This document shows, piece after piece, positions 1 to 6,037 of a stretch of DNA of 19,246 bases (position 1 is the first letter of the stretch; each line of letters begins with the position of its first letter). The DNA is from DATIXD01 sp035518875 (GTDB lineage: Bacteria > Pseudomonadota > Gammaproteobacteria > Methylococcales > Methylococcaceae): the NCBI GenBank assembly GCA_035518875.1, contig DATIXD010000234.1:1-19246 (forward strand), given 5' to 3'. Under the pieces are notes generated by a model that did not search any database, was not told the origin of the DNA, and saw nothing but the letters and a program-made list of their open reading frames with translations. A program made the translations under genes and the position numbers.

Positions 1-201
1 TCTATTTGTCGTCAGCGGAAAACCGTGGTCTGTCCCCTATATTTTTTCCCGCCATTTCATGCTGAACTTGGGGTGTAAGCTCCGTTTTCTCCCCGCCCGT
101 GGCAATGGCTTGACGACGTTTTCCCTGAAGCGCATTATGCGATTGAAATTGGTGTGAAAGTCTAAATTCTTATCCTTGCAGTCCAGTCATGCGCTACCCC
201 T

Positions 202-218
202 GCCCAGCAAAAGCGGGC
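202..218. repeat. Short GC-rich hairpin
   Basis: GCCC-A-GC then AAAA then GC-GGGC forms a six-base-pair stem with one bulged A and an AAAA tetraloop. There is no T-run after it on either strand, so it is not an obvious intrinsic terminator. Function unknown; it may be part of a decayed repeat element. Confidence 0.35.
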
Positions 219-352
219 TTGGCCTTCTGACGAAGCGCTTGCTTATGGCTCGGCCTAAACCTGACCGGACGGCGTCTGAATTTCGGAGCGCCCTTTGCCA
301 TTGCTCAATCGGTAAAAGAGTCAATAACCGAATCGAGCCGCTAACAAACGTG

Positions 353-369
353 TCGCCACAGTATGGCGA
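353..369. promoter_or_regulatory. Inverted repeat upstream of the small gene at 390
   Basis: TCGCCA (353-358) and TGGCGA (364-369) form a perfect 6-bp dyad around a 5-nt spacer. It ends 8 nt before the Shine-Dalgarno sequence of the 57-residue gene, so it could be an operator or a 5' leader hairpin. The left arm belongs to a GTGTCGCCA motif that occurs again at 632-640 and, inverted, at 692-700. The function is inferred from position only. Confidence 0.3.
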
Positions 370-389
370 AATCTACTGAGGAAAATAGA

Positions 390-563
390 ATGTCCCAGAA
401 AAATATTGAAGATAGAGTGAAAGAGCTTGAGAAGGAAATAAAGGAATTAAAGGGAGAGAAAAAAGAAGAGTCGAAAGAAATACCTGTAGTAGGTGGCATA
501 GTGAAGGGTATCGAAGGTTTACTTGATACCGCTTTTGGCGTCAATACAGATAAGAAAAAGTAA
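390..563 (+). CDS. Small AT-rich orphan protein with coiled coil and Gly-rich amphipathic tail (57 aa)
   Basis: I do not recognise a family. The ATG at 390 is preferred over the in-frame ATG at 363 because TGAGG (377-381) lies 8 nt upstream of 390, whereas 363 falls inside an inverted repeat without a ribosome site. Residues 5-30 are strongly charged (Glu/Lys), with hydrophobic residues I6, V10, L13, I17 and L20 in alternating 4-3 spacing, which is a classic coiled-coil heptad. Residues 31-50 form a Gly-punctuated amphipathic or membrane-active segment (G35, G36, G40, G43; G36-x3-G40), followed by a basic KKK end. There is no signal peptide. The gene is clearly poorer in GC than its neighbours and sits alone among repeat fragments, which suggests recent acquisition. 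It could be a small oligomeric membrane-associated or phage/plasmid-type protein. A chance open frame is less likely given the good ribosome site and the organised protein pattern. Confidence 0.6.
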   Translation: MSQKNIEDRVKELEKEIKELKGEKKEESKEIPVVGGIVKGIEGLLDTAFGVNTDKKK

Positions 564-893
564 CCAGGCGAAGCGAGCCGGACTAGTCAAGTCTGGGGTC
601 ATTACACAATTCGTTGCAAAGTATCTCGATTGTGTCGCCATTCTTTGCGAAACCTGAAATGGGGTCAAGCTGAGTTCAGGAGCAAAAAAATTGGCGACAC
701 GCTTTGCCTTCGGCGGCCTGTGTCCGTCACGGCGCTGACTCCGCTTCGGTTGCCTTATGCTATGTCTCTATCCGCGCTATCGTGGGAATTCCGACAACCC
801 GCGTAATGCAATTGAGCAATGACATGGACAAGCATACGCGGCAGCCGTTATACACATGGTGGCGTTTTGGAGCCCTCCGCACCGGTCGGCGGT
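564..893. other. Gene-free interval with repeat fragments
   Basis: No gene is supported across these 330 nt. It contains two stretches starting 'tggggtc' (about 593 and 660) and the inverted GTGTCGCCA/TGGCGACAC pair. CTGAGTTCAG (670-679) is the exact reverse complement of a 10-mer at 3810-3819, in the aguB/tatD gap. The interval looks like remnants of dispersed repeats. The open frames at about 704-946 and 760-1107 lack ribosome sites and overlap the toxin gene in antisense. Confidence 0.4.
632..700. repeat. Inverted repeat GTGTCGCCA ... TGGCGACAC
   Basis: GTGTCGCCA at 632-640 and its exact reverse complement at 692-700 bracket 51 nt. The same 9-mer occurs directly at 350-358, just upstream of the small gene at 390. 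Three copies of a given 9-mer within 350 bp are not expected by chance in a 19-kb window, so this is probably the footprint of a small repeat or mobile element flanking the small gene. No target-site duplication or transposase is visible. Confidence 0.4.
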
Positions 894-1226
894 TCAGTAA
901 ACTTCGATGCAAGCTTTTCCATCGGTCATCAGCGCCTTTTCGATAGCGTCCCGATGATTCAGCAATGCCGACAAGGTGGCCGCTTTCGTCTGGTTGCCAG
1001 TGCGTAGCCAAATGATCTTCGGCGGCTGTCCGTAGATCGTGCTCAGATCGTAGTAATCCGAATCTCGGGTCACGATGACGAAACCATGTATTCGGGCATA
1101 CTCCCAAACCTCCCGATCGCCGGCCCGTTCCATGCCCAACAGAACGACTTGCGTACTGCCAGGATAATCATTCAGCAGAAACGGCACCAAGCGTCGGGAC
1201 AGATTCTCATCCAACAGCAACTTCAT
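894..1226 (-). CDS. DUF5615 PIN-like protein, probable toxin of a toxin-antitoxin pair (110 aa)
   Basis: This is a compact PIN-like (Mut7-C/DUF5615) domain protein. Members of this group are usually the putative ribonuclease toxin partner of DUF433 proteins. Features seen: the N-terminal MKLLLDENLS start with D6 and E7, D37 in the AGDREVW segment, and the VIVTRDSDY strand with D55 and D57. Together these form the acidic metal-binding set typical of PIN-like nucleases. The length of about 110 residues is normal for the family and the gene appears intact. Its ATG (1226-1224) overlaps the TGA of the upstream DUF433 gene by 4 nt (ATGA), so the two are translated as one unit with the antitoxin first. 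RNase activity is inferred from the fold and context, not shown here. Confidence 0.85.
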   Translation of the reverse strand: MKLLLDENLSRRLVPFLLNDYPGSTQVVLLGMERAGDREVWEYARIHGFVIVTRDSDYYDLSTIYGQPPKIIWLRTGNQTKAATLSALLNHRDAIEKALMTDGKACIEVY

Positions 1227-1450
1227 GAGGTCTTGAGAGATTCAATATGCCGTTCCCGGTCGGCCGCAAAGCTCAGGCACGCCATAATGTCGTCCCGTTC
1301 CAACTCGGGAAAATCATCAAGGATTTCCTCTATGGTCATGCCGGACGCCAAGTATTGCAGCACGTCGTACACGGTGATCCTGAGTCCCCGTATGCAAGGT
1401 TTGCCGCCCCGTTTGCCGGGTTCGATGGTGATTCGGTCTTGGTAATTCAT
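1223..1450 (-). CDS. DUF433 protein, probable antitoxin (75 aa)
   Basis: The protein matches the DUF433 family pattern: an ITIEPGKRGGKPCIRGLRITV segment (about residues 7-27) followed by the YDVLQYLASGMTIEEILDDFPEL helix-turn-helix-like region (29-50) and a short helical end. DUF433 proteins are typically small DNA-binding-like antitoxins encoded directly before DUF5615 toxins. The ATG at 1450 is chosen because an AGGA ribosome site lies just upstream and it gives the usual length of 70-80 residues. A longer open frame reaches 1603 but its extra N-terminus is unlike the family. The stop overlaps the toxin start by 4 nt. The strong palindrome 46-65 nt upstream (1496-1515) is a natural candidate for the operator through which such pairs repress themselves. 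Confidence 0.85.
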   Translation of the reverse strand: MNYQDRITIEPGKRGGKPCIRGLRITVYDVLQYLASGMTIEEILDDFPELERDDIMACLSFAADRERHIESLKTS

Positions 1451-1495
1451 GTTCGGTCCTGCCGCGTAATCTGAATTCAAAGTCACCGCTTGATT

Positions 1496-1515
1496 CCGGC
1501 ATCGTCCCATGCCGG
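1496..1515. promoter_or_regulatory. Palindrome upstream of the DUF433 antitoxin gene (candidate operator)
   Basis: CCGGCAT (1496-1502) and ATGCCGG (1509-1515) form a perfect 7-bp inverted repeat with a 6-nt centre. It can be extended outward by ATTCC/GGAAT if a 4-nt bulge is allowed. It lies 46 nt upstream of the antitoxin start codon. Toxin-antitoxin operons are commonly autoregulated through such palindromes, so operator function is a reasonable inference. ATGCCGG recurs at 1569-1575. Confidence 0.45.
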
Positions 1516-1608
1516 TTGGAATTGACCTCACGAGCGGGACGAGGTGCGCATCCCGCCTTCCGCATTTTATGCCGGATGCTCCCCCTTTTGAATCTTCGAG
1601 CAAGGTAG

Positions 1609-1650
1609 CCTCGATGTAGCGCTAGAGGAATCGAGGGAACCGATTCTCTA
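1609..1650. repeat. Overlapping, mutually exclusive stem-loops
   Basis: Stem A pairs CCTCGAT (1609-1615) with ATCGAGG (1630-1636). Stem B pairs 1623-1633 (TAGAG, bulged G, AATCG) with CGATTCTCTA (1641-1650) around a 7-nt loop. Both use bases 1630-1633, so only one can form at a time. An 8-nt palindrome TAGCGCTA (1617-1624) sits between. This is the geometry of an attenuator or an RNA switch, but neither stem is followed by a clean T-run. Confidence 0.35.
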
Positions 1651-1724
1651 TCCTGCTCGATTTCGTTTCATTCCATCGGGGTTACGTGGCCGAACCGGGT
1701 AGGGCTGACGAAGGAAGTCCACGA

Positions 1725-1740
1725 CGAGGCTCTGGCCTCG
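1725..1740. repeat. Perfect hairpin in the aguA upstream region
   Basis: CGAGGC (1725-1730), loop TCTG, GCCTCG (1735-1740) make a 6-bp perfect stem with a tetraloop, ending 111 nt before the aguA start. There is no poly-T tail. It may belong to the aguA leader RNA or to the same structured element as 1496-1650. Confidence 0.35.
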
Positions 1741-1851
1741 CACTGCGCCCGCCGCATCCATCATGGACGCAAGCTAGATCGTTAAAGCCCAATATTCAAA
1801 ATGGAGATTTGCATTTAGAATTTCGATCTTTTTGCGATACCTGACAAATCC

Positions 1852-2892
1852 ATGACCGACGCCGTCCCAATTTATTTCCCGCCCGAATGGGCCGAACAAT
1901 CCGGCGCACTGCTGGCCTGGCCTTATGACCAGGGCGATTTCAGTCCCTGGCTGGAAGAAGTCGAAAATACCTATGACCTGATCGCACTGGAGATCAGCCG
2001 GCGGCAAAACCTGATCGTCGCCTGTCAAAACAGGGAACATCGCCGCCATATCGAAAACCGTCTGTTCGGTCTGCGGGCGACGCTGGGCAATATTCTCCTG
2101 GTTGAGATTCCCTACGACGATGTCTGGGTGCGCGACACCGCCCCGCTTGCGGTGCGAACCCCGCAGGGCGTGACGTTGCTGGATTTCCGCTTCAATGGTT
2201 GGGGTAACAAGTACGAGCATTCGGCCGACGCGGGTCTCGCCCGAAGCTTGTTCGACGCCGGCCTGTTCGACGGAACAACAATGGAATCGGTGGATTTCGT
2301 GCTGGAGGGTGGTAGCATCGAATCGGACGGCGCAGGCGGCTTGCTGACCACTACCCGGTGTCTGCTCAATCCCAACCGCAATCCGTCGCTGTCGCAGGCG
2401 CAAATCGAGGGGCAACTGCGGGATTCCCTAGGCGTAAATCGCATCCTCTGGCTGCATCATGGCCATGCCGAAGGCGACGATACCGACGCCCATGTCGACA
2501 CCCTGGCGCGTTTTTGCACCGAGAGCACCATCGCCTACACCGCTTGCGATGATCCAACCGATCCGCTTTACGCCGATCTCAAGGCAATGGAGGACGAACT
2601 GAAGGTCTTCACGACCTCGGCCGGGCAGCCCTATCAACTGGTTCCGCTGCCCATGCCCATGCCGATCCGCAGCGAGGAAGGTGCGCGTTTGCCCGCCACC
2701 TATGCGAATTTTCTCATCATCAACGATGCGGTGCTGGTCCCTGTGTACGGCGATCCGGCCGACGACATCGCCCTGGCGAGGCTGGCCGAAGGTTTTCCCG
2801 GCCGCGAGATGATCGCCATTCCCTCCACGCCGCTGATCCGTCAATTTGGCAGCATCCACTGCATGACCATGCAATTTCCTAAGTTGAGTTGA
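1852..2892 (+). CDS. aguA: Agmatine deiminase (346 aa)
   Basis: Hydrolyses agmatine to N-carbamoylputrescine and ammonia in the cytoplasm, the first step of the agmatine route to putrescine. The protein is a full-length guanidino-modifying (PAD_porph) enzyme. Seen: WVRDTAP (92-98, with D95), the LEGGSIE motif (151-157), LLNPNRNPSL (171-180), HGHAEGDDTDAHVDTLARFC (203-222, with H214 in the catalytic His position), and the C-terminal nucleophile in GSIHCMTMQ (Cys337). All expected catalytic elements are therefore present. The residues before the nucleophile read QFGS rather than the GGGN often seen in this motif; I take this as a subfamily trait. The ATG at 1852 has no clear Shine-Dalgarno but gives the usual N-terminus. 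The gene ends 4 nt before aguB, so the pair is one operon. An arginine decarboxylase to make agmatine is not in this window. Confidence 0.95.
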   Translation: MTDAVPIYFPPEWAEQSGALLAWPYDQGDFSPWLEEVENTYDLIALEISRRQNLIVACQNREHRRHIENRLFGLRATLGNILLVEIPYDDVWVRDTAPLAVRTPQGVTLLDFRFNGWGNKYEHSADAGLARSLFDAGLFDGTTMESVDFVLEGGSIESDGAGGLLTTTRCLLNPNRNPSLSQAQIEGQLRDSLGVNRILWLHHGHAEGDDTDAHVDTLARFCTESTIAYTACDDPTDPLYADLKAMEDELKVFTTSAGQPYQLVPLPMPMPIRSEEGARLPATYANFLIINDAVLVPVYGDPADDIALARLAEGFPGREMIAIPSTPLIRQFGSIHCMTMQFPKLS

Positions 2893-2896
2893 AGCC

Positions 2897-3784
2897 ATGA
2901 AAAAACTTCTGACCGTCGCCCTGATCCAGCAGGCTTGCGGCTCGACGCGGGATGACAATCTGGCCGCGACGATAAATGGCATCCGCGATGCCGCGATTCA
3001 AGGCGCTGAATTGGTTCTGCTGCCGGAATTGCATCTGGGGCCTTATTTCTGCCAGGTCGAGGATACCTCAAGCTTCGATCTGGCCGAGCCGATTCCCGGA
3101 CCGACTTGCGAGAAACTGGGCCGAATCGCCAAGGAACTGGGCGTGGTGATTGTCGGGTCGCTATTCGAGCGGCGAGCGGCGGGGCTTTACCACAACACTG
3201 CCGTGGTGCTGGAAAAGGACGGCAGCCTCGCCGGCAAATACCGCAAGATGCATATCCCGGACGACCCCGGCTATTACGAGAAATTCTATTTCACCCCCGG
3301 AGACATGGGTTTCAAACCCATTGAAACCTCGGTCGGCAAGCTGGGCATTCTAGTCTGCTGGGATCAATGGTATCCGGAGGCGGCTCGGCTGATGGCGCTG
3401 GCCGGGGCGGACTTGTTGCTCTACCCGACCGCGATCGGCTGGAACCCGGAGGATACGGAAGAGGAGCAGGAACGGCAGCTCAACGCCTGGATCACCGTGC
3501 AGCGTGGCCACGCCGTCGCCAACGGGCTGCCGCTGCTCTCCTGCAACCGCATCGGCTATGAACCCGACCCCAGTGCCCACAGCCAAGGCATCCAGTTCTG
3601 GGGCAACAGCTTTGTGGCGGGGCCGCAAGGCGAATTGCTCGCGCACGCCGACAGCCGGGAAAGCAGGGTGATGATCGTGGATATAGACCGGGCGCGCTCG
3701 GAGCAAGTCCGCAGGATCTGGCCGTTCCTGCGCGATCGACGGATTGACGAATACGGCGGGTTGACGAAGCGGTTTTTGGACTGA
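2897..3784 (+). CDS. aguB: N-carbamoylputrescine amidase (295 aa)
   Basis: A carbon-nitrogen hydrolase (nitrilase superfamily) that converts N-carbamoylputrescine to putrescine, CO2 and ammonia, completing the reaction begun by AguA. The catalytic triad is visible: E44 in LLPELHLGPYFC, K117 in KYRKMHIPDDPGYYEK, and C154 in ILVCWDQWYPEAAR. The PDDPGYYEKFYFTPGD segment (121-136) and the CWDQWYPE signature are typical of the AguB subfamily, and the length of about 295 residues is usual. The ATG lies 4 nt after the aguA stop, so translation is probably coupled. Downstream, tatD converges from the opposite strand with a 52-nt gap in which I see no strong intrinsic terminator. Confidence 0.95.
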   Translation: MKKLLTVALIQQACGSTRDDNLAATINGIRDAAIQGAELVLLPELHLGPYFCQVEDTSSFDLAEPIPGPTCEKLGRIAKELGVVIVGSLFERRAAGLYHNTAVVLEKDGSLAGKYRKMHIPDDPGYYEKFYFTPGDMGFKPIETSVGKLGILVCWDQWYPEAARLMALAGADLLLYPTAIGWNPEDTEEEQERQLNAWITVQRGHAVANGLPLLSCNRIGYEPDPSAHSQGIQFWGNSFVAGPQGELLAHADSRESRVMIVDIDRARSEQVRRIWPFLRDRRIDEYGGLTKRFLD

Positions 3785-3836
3785 GCGGGCGCGGTTCACA
3801 CACCTTCGACTGAACTCAGCGTCGGCCTTTCTTGAC

Positions 3837-4610
3837 CTACGATTTCCCGAACAGCGCGTGGTAATTACGCGTGCTCAGTTGGGCAACCGTGTCCAGAGAC
3901 ATTTCCCGCAAATCGGCGATGAACTGGGCGACGTGGCGCACATATTGGGGATAGTTCGGCTTGCCCCGGTGCGGGATGGGCGCGAGGTAGGGCGAATCGG
4001 TCTCGATCAGGAAGCGGTCTTCCGGTACCTTGCGCGCCACGTCCTGTATTTGCGCGGCATTTCTGAAAGTCACGATGCCGGAGAACGAAATATAGAAATT
4101 CAAATCCAGGGCGCGCCGCGCCGTTTCCCAGTCCTCGGTGAAACAGTGTAAAACACCGCCGACTTCCTCGGCGCCCTCTTCTTCAAGTATCCTCAGGGTA
4201 TCGTCCCGTGCGTCCCGGGTATGGATGATCAAAGGCTTGCCCGCGGCTCGCGCGGCGCGGATATGGGTTCGAAACCTGTGATGCTGCCATCCCAGATCAC
4301 CCTCGCTGCGAAAATAATCCAACCCGGTCTCGCCAAGGGCGACCACCTTGGAATTCCCGGCCAGTTCCATCAATTCTTCGACCGTGGGTTCATGGCAATG
4401 CCGCTCGTTGGGATGAACGCCGACCGAAACGGAAATCTGGGAATAACCACCGACCAGGTTCAGCATCGCCGGATAGGCTTCCAGGCTGATCGACACGCAG
4501 AGCATGTGGCCGATGTCCCGAGCCTCGGCGTCTCGCACGAAGCGGGCGAAGTCGTGCCCGTAAGGCGCCAGGTCGAGGCGGTCGAGATGGCAGTGGGAAT
4601 CAACCAACAT
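3837..4610 (-). CDS. tatD: TatD-family metal-dependent hydrolase (257 aa)
   Basis: A TIM-barrel metallohydrolase of the TatD/YcfH group. Family members have DNase activity or other phosphoesterase roles; the true substrate of the YcfH-type copy beside holB is not settled. Metal ligands are visible: H6 and H8 in DSHCHLD, E94 in ALGETGLDY, H130 in IIHTRD, H155 in LHCFT and D205 in IETDSPYLAP; H66 in GVHP is also conserved. The length of 257 is normal. It is the last gene of the long minus-strand block, 73 nt after pilZ, in the same place as ycfH in E. coli and tatD in Pseudomonas. It is probably co-transcribed with holB-pilZ, though a small hairpin sits in the gap before it. Confidence 0.93.
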   Translation of the reverse strand: MLVDSHCHLDRLDLAPYGHDFARFVRDAEARDIGHMLCVSISLEAYPAMLNLVGGYSQISVSVGVHPNERHCHEPTVEELMELAGNSKVVALGETGLDYFRSEGDLGWQHHRFRTHIRAARAAGKPLIIHTRDARDDTLRILEEEGAEEVGGVLHCFTEDWETARRALDLNFYISFSGIVTFRNAAQIQDVARKVPEDRFLIETDSPYLAPIPHRGKPNYPQYVRHVAQFIADLREMSLDTVAQLSTRNYHALFGKS

Positions 4611-4644
4611 GGATTCGAGGCGATGACCTGGCGTTCGAGATCAA

Positions 4645-4661
4645 GATTCGAAGCCCGAATC
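4645..4661 (-). repeat. Hairpin between pilZ and tatD
   Basis: GATTCG and CGAATC form a perfect 6-bp stem with a 5-nt loop in the 73-nt gap between pilZ and tatD. On the transcribed (minus) strand it is followed by only TTGATC, so a full terminator is unlikely. It may be an RNA-processing or attenuation site reducing tatD expression, or chance. Confidence 0.3.
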
Positions 4662-4683
4662 CAGGCTAGCTATCGCTTCTGGA

Positions 4684-5040
4684 TTACATCGTATGCGTGG
4701 GACGCTCGGACTCCAGCGCGCCGGCCAAATAGTTCTCGATGCGGCTGCGGGTCATGCCGCCATCCTGCTCGCTGAACTGCACGCCGATTCCGGTGGAACG
4801 GTAACCTTCGGCCCCTTTCGGGGTGATCCAGACGATCTTGCCGGCGACCGGGATGCGGTCGGTTTCTTCCATGAGATTCAGCAGCATGAACACTTCGTCG
4901 CCCAGTTGATAGGGCTTATTGGTCGGAATAAACAGGCCGCCGTTCTTGACGAACGGGATATAAGCCGCATACAGGGCGTTCTTTTCCCGGATGGTCAAGG
5001 AGAGGATGCCTTGCCTGGGCGGATTTTGGGGATCACTCAT
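4684..5040 (-). CDS. pilZ: Type IV pilus assembly protein PilZ (118 aa)
   Basis: A single PilZ domain protein required for type IV pilus assembly in organisms such as Pseudomonas, acting with PilB and FimX-type partners in the cytoplasm. Its 118 residues match the length I know for the pilus PilZ. Residues 12-42 (ILSLTIREKNALYAAYIPF then NGGLFIPT) and the GKIVWITPKG region (67-76) fit this subfamily. The c-di-GMP binding signature RxxxR plus D/NxSxxG is not present; the second motif reads NGGLF. This agrees with pilus PilZ proteins that do not bind the nucleotide themselves. The start overlaps the holB stop by 8 nt. Its presence implies pil genes elsewhere in the genome. Confidence 0.92.
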   Translation of the reverse strand: MSDPQNPPRQGILSLTIREKNALYAAYIPFVKNGGLFIPTNKPYQLGDEVFMLLNLMEETDRIPVAGKIVWITPKGAEGYRSTGIGVQFSEQDGGMTRSRIENYLAGALESERPTHTM

Positions 5041-6037
5041 AAATCTTCCGTTGCGCAGTCTTGAGAATTCTTGACCAATGAATCAGCAGTTCTTCCAAGG
5101 CCAATTGCCGGTTAATCTGTCCCGACAGTCGCCGTTTCGTGGCATTCAGCAGATCCAGGAAACGGTACATGTTTTTCAATTCTAGCTGCAGGGCGGTCGC
5201 TTGCAAACTCTTACGTAAATCCGGGTTGTTGAGTGTTGGACAGTTCGGCGCGGCGCGCAACCGGATCAGATCGATTACCCAGGAAATCATCCAGTCCAGC
5301 AGCGCCTCGCAGGAAAACTTAGCCCACTTCTCGGCTACCAGCACGGGTTCCTCGATGCACCTAGCCACATCGCCCCAGGCCAGGTAGAACTCCCCACGCT
5401 TCTGGATCACGCCTTCCTGGGCCAATGCCAAGGCTCTCAGGGGCGCACCCTGCGCCATGGCGAGAAGCACTTCCGCTTGCTCCGCCAGCCCCTGTTCAGC
5501 CAGCCATTCGATGCTGTGGCCGCGATCCGGAACGGTAATGTCCATCCGCTGACACCGACTCAGGATGGTCGCCGGCAAGGCCTCCGGCGATTCCGTCAGG
5601 AGCAGCATGACGGTGTGTTCATCCGGCTCCTCCAGGGTCTTCAACAGGCTGTTGGCAGCCGCGGCGTTCATCTGATGGGCCGGCGCGAGAATCACGACCC
5701 GGTAACCGCTGTATTGAGGTTTGAGGGACAGGGTTCCGATCAATCTCCGGATCGCGTCGATCGTGATGGGCTTACCCGGCTCCGCCGGTTCGATCGCCAG
5801 AAAGTCGGGGTGGGTTTGCGCCTCGAACAGATGGCAACTGGCGCATTCCCCGCAGGCGGCAGCCCCGGGTCGCCGGCACAATAACCGCCGGGCGAAGGCC
5901 CGCGCCAACCGCATCTTGCCCAGCCCAGCGATGCCGGCGATCAACAGCGCCTGCGGCACCCGACCAGCCAAGGCGTAATCTACAAGACGACGTCGGTAAG
6001 GTTCGAGCCAAGGCAGGTCGGCTGCGCTGTGGTTCAT
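5033..6037 (-). CDS. holB: DNA polymerase III subunit delta' (334 aa)
   Basis: Clamp-loader subunit of the replicative polymerase, an AAA+ protein. Seen: a P-loop region IAGIAGLGKMRLA (33-45) in which K41 is kept but the following Thr/Ser is replaced, as expected for a subunit that does not hydrolyse ATP; four zinc-binding cysteines (C54, C62, C65, C68); the NSLLKTLEEP segment (129-138); and the SRC motif (160-162). I prefer the ATG at 6037 because it forms an ATGA overlap with the tmk stop and matches family N-termini. A GTG at 6046 is also in frame with GGAAG 4 nt upstream and would add three residues. The 3' end overlaps pilZ by 8 nt. Confidence 0.93.
   Translation of the reverse strand: MNHSAADLPWLEPYRRRLVDYALAGRVPQALLIAGIAGLGKMRLARAFARRLLCRRPGAAACGECASCHLFEAQTHPDFLAIEPAEPGKPITIDAIRRLIGTLSLKPQYSGYRVVILAPAHQMNAAAANSLLKTLEEPDEHTVMLLLTESPEALPATILSRCQRMDITVPDRGHSIEWLAEQGLAEQAEVLLAMAQGAPLRALALAQEGVIQKRGEFYLAWGDVARCIEEPVLVAEKWAKFSCEALLDWMISWVIDLIRLRAAPNCPTLNNPDLRKSLQATALQLELKNMYRFLDLLNATKRRLSGQINRQLALEELLIHWSRILKTAQRKIYE

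Larger units (their letters stand above)
1..389. other. Non-coding mosaic accessory sequence
   Basis: I see no convincing coding region here; short open frames have no ribosome site and random-looking composition. Near 24-50 there is a 'gtctgtcccctat'-type stretch of the sort often found beside REP-associated (RAYT) transposases, but no transposase gene is present, so this is an inference from memory only. The interval also holds a short dyad CGCAT-T-ATGCG (131-141), a GC hairpin at 202-218 and a 6-bp inverted repeat at 353-369, listed separately. It reads as decayed mobile or intergenic DNA at the edge of a variable region. Confidence 0.4.
1451..1851. other. Structured intergenic region between the toxin-antitoxin pair and aguA
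   Basis: No gene is supported in these 401 nt. At least five stem-loops can be drawn: 1496-1515, 1534-1556 (GCGGGA/TCCCGC), 1559-1576 (TCCGCAT/ATG-C-CGGA), 1609-1650 (two competing stems) and 1725-1740 (CGAGGC-TCTG-GCCTCG). The DNA must carry the promoters for the minus-strand antitoxin gene and plus-strand aguA, but I could not pick convincing -35/-10 pairs. An untranslated leader or an unannotated small RNA is possible. Confidence 0.4.

Noticed and set aside
340..700. Integron gene cassette with attC sites around the small gene
   Set aside because: The segments 'gctaacaaacg' and 'acaattcgttgcaaag' recall attC ends, but no paired R''/R' core sites with a GTTRRRY boundary can be built on either side of the gene.
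704..1107. Open frames at 704-946 (+) and 760-1107 (-)
   Set aside because: They have no ribosome site and composition shows no protein-like pattern. The second overlaps the DUF5615 gene in another frame.
1774..2415. 213-codon minus-strand frame opposite aguA
   Set aside because: aguA on the plus strand has all catalytic motifs; the antisense frame has no supporting feature.
3785..3836. Bidirectional terminator in the aguB/tatD convergent gap
   Set aside because: No stem of more than four base pairs with a T-run could be found on either strand.
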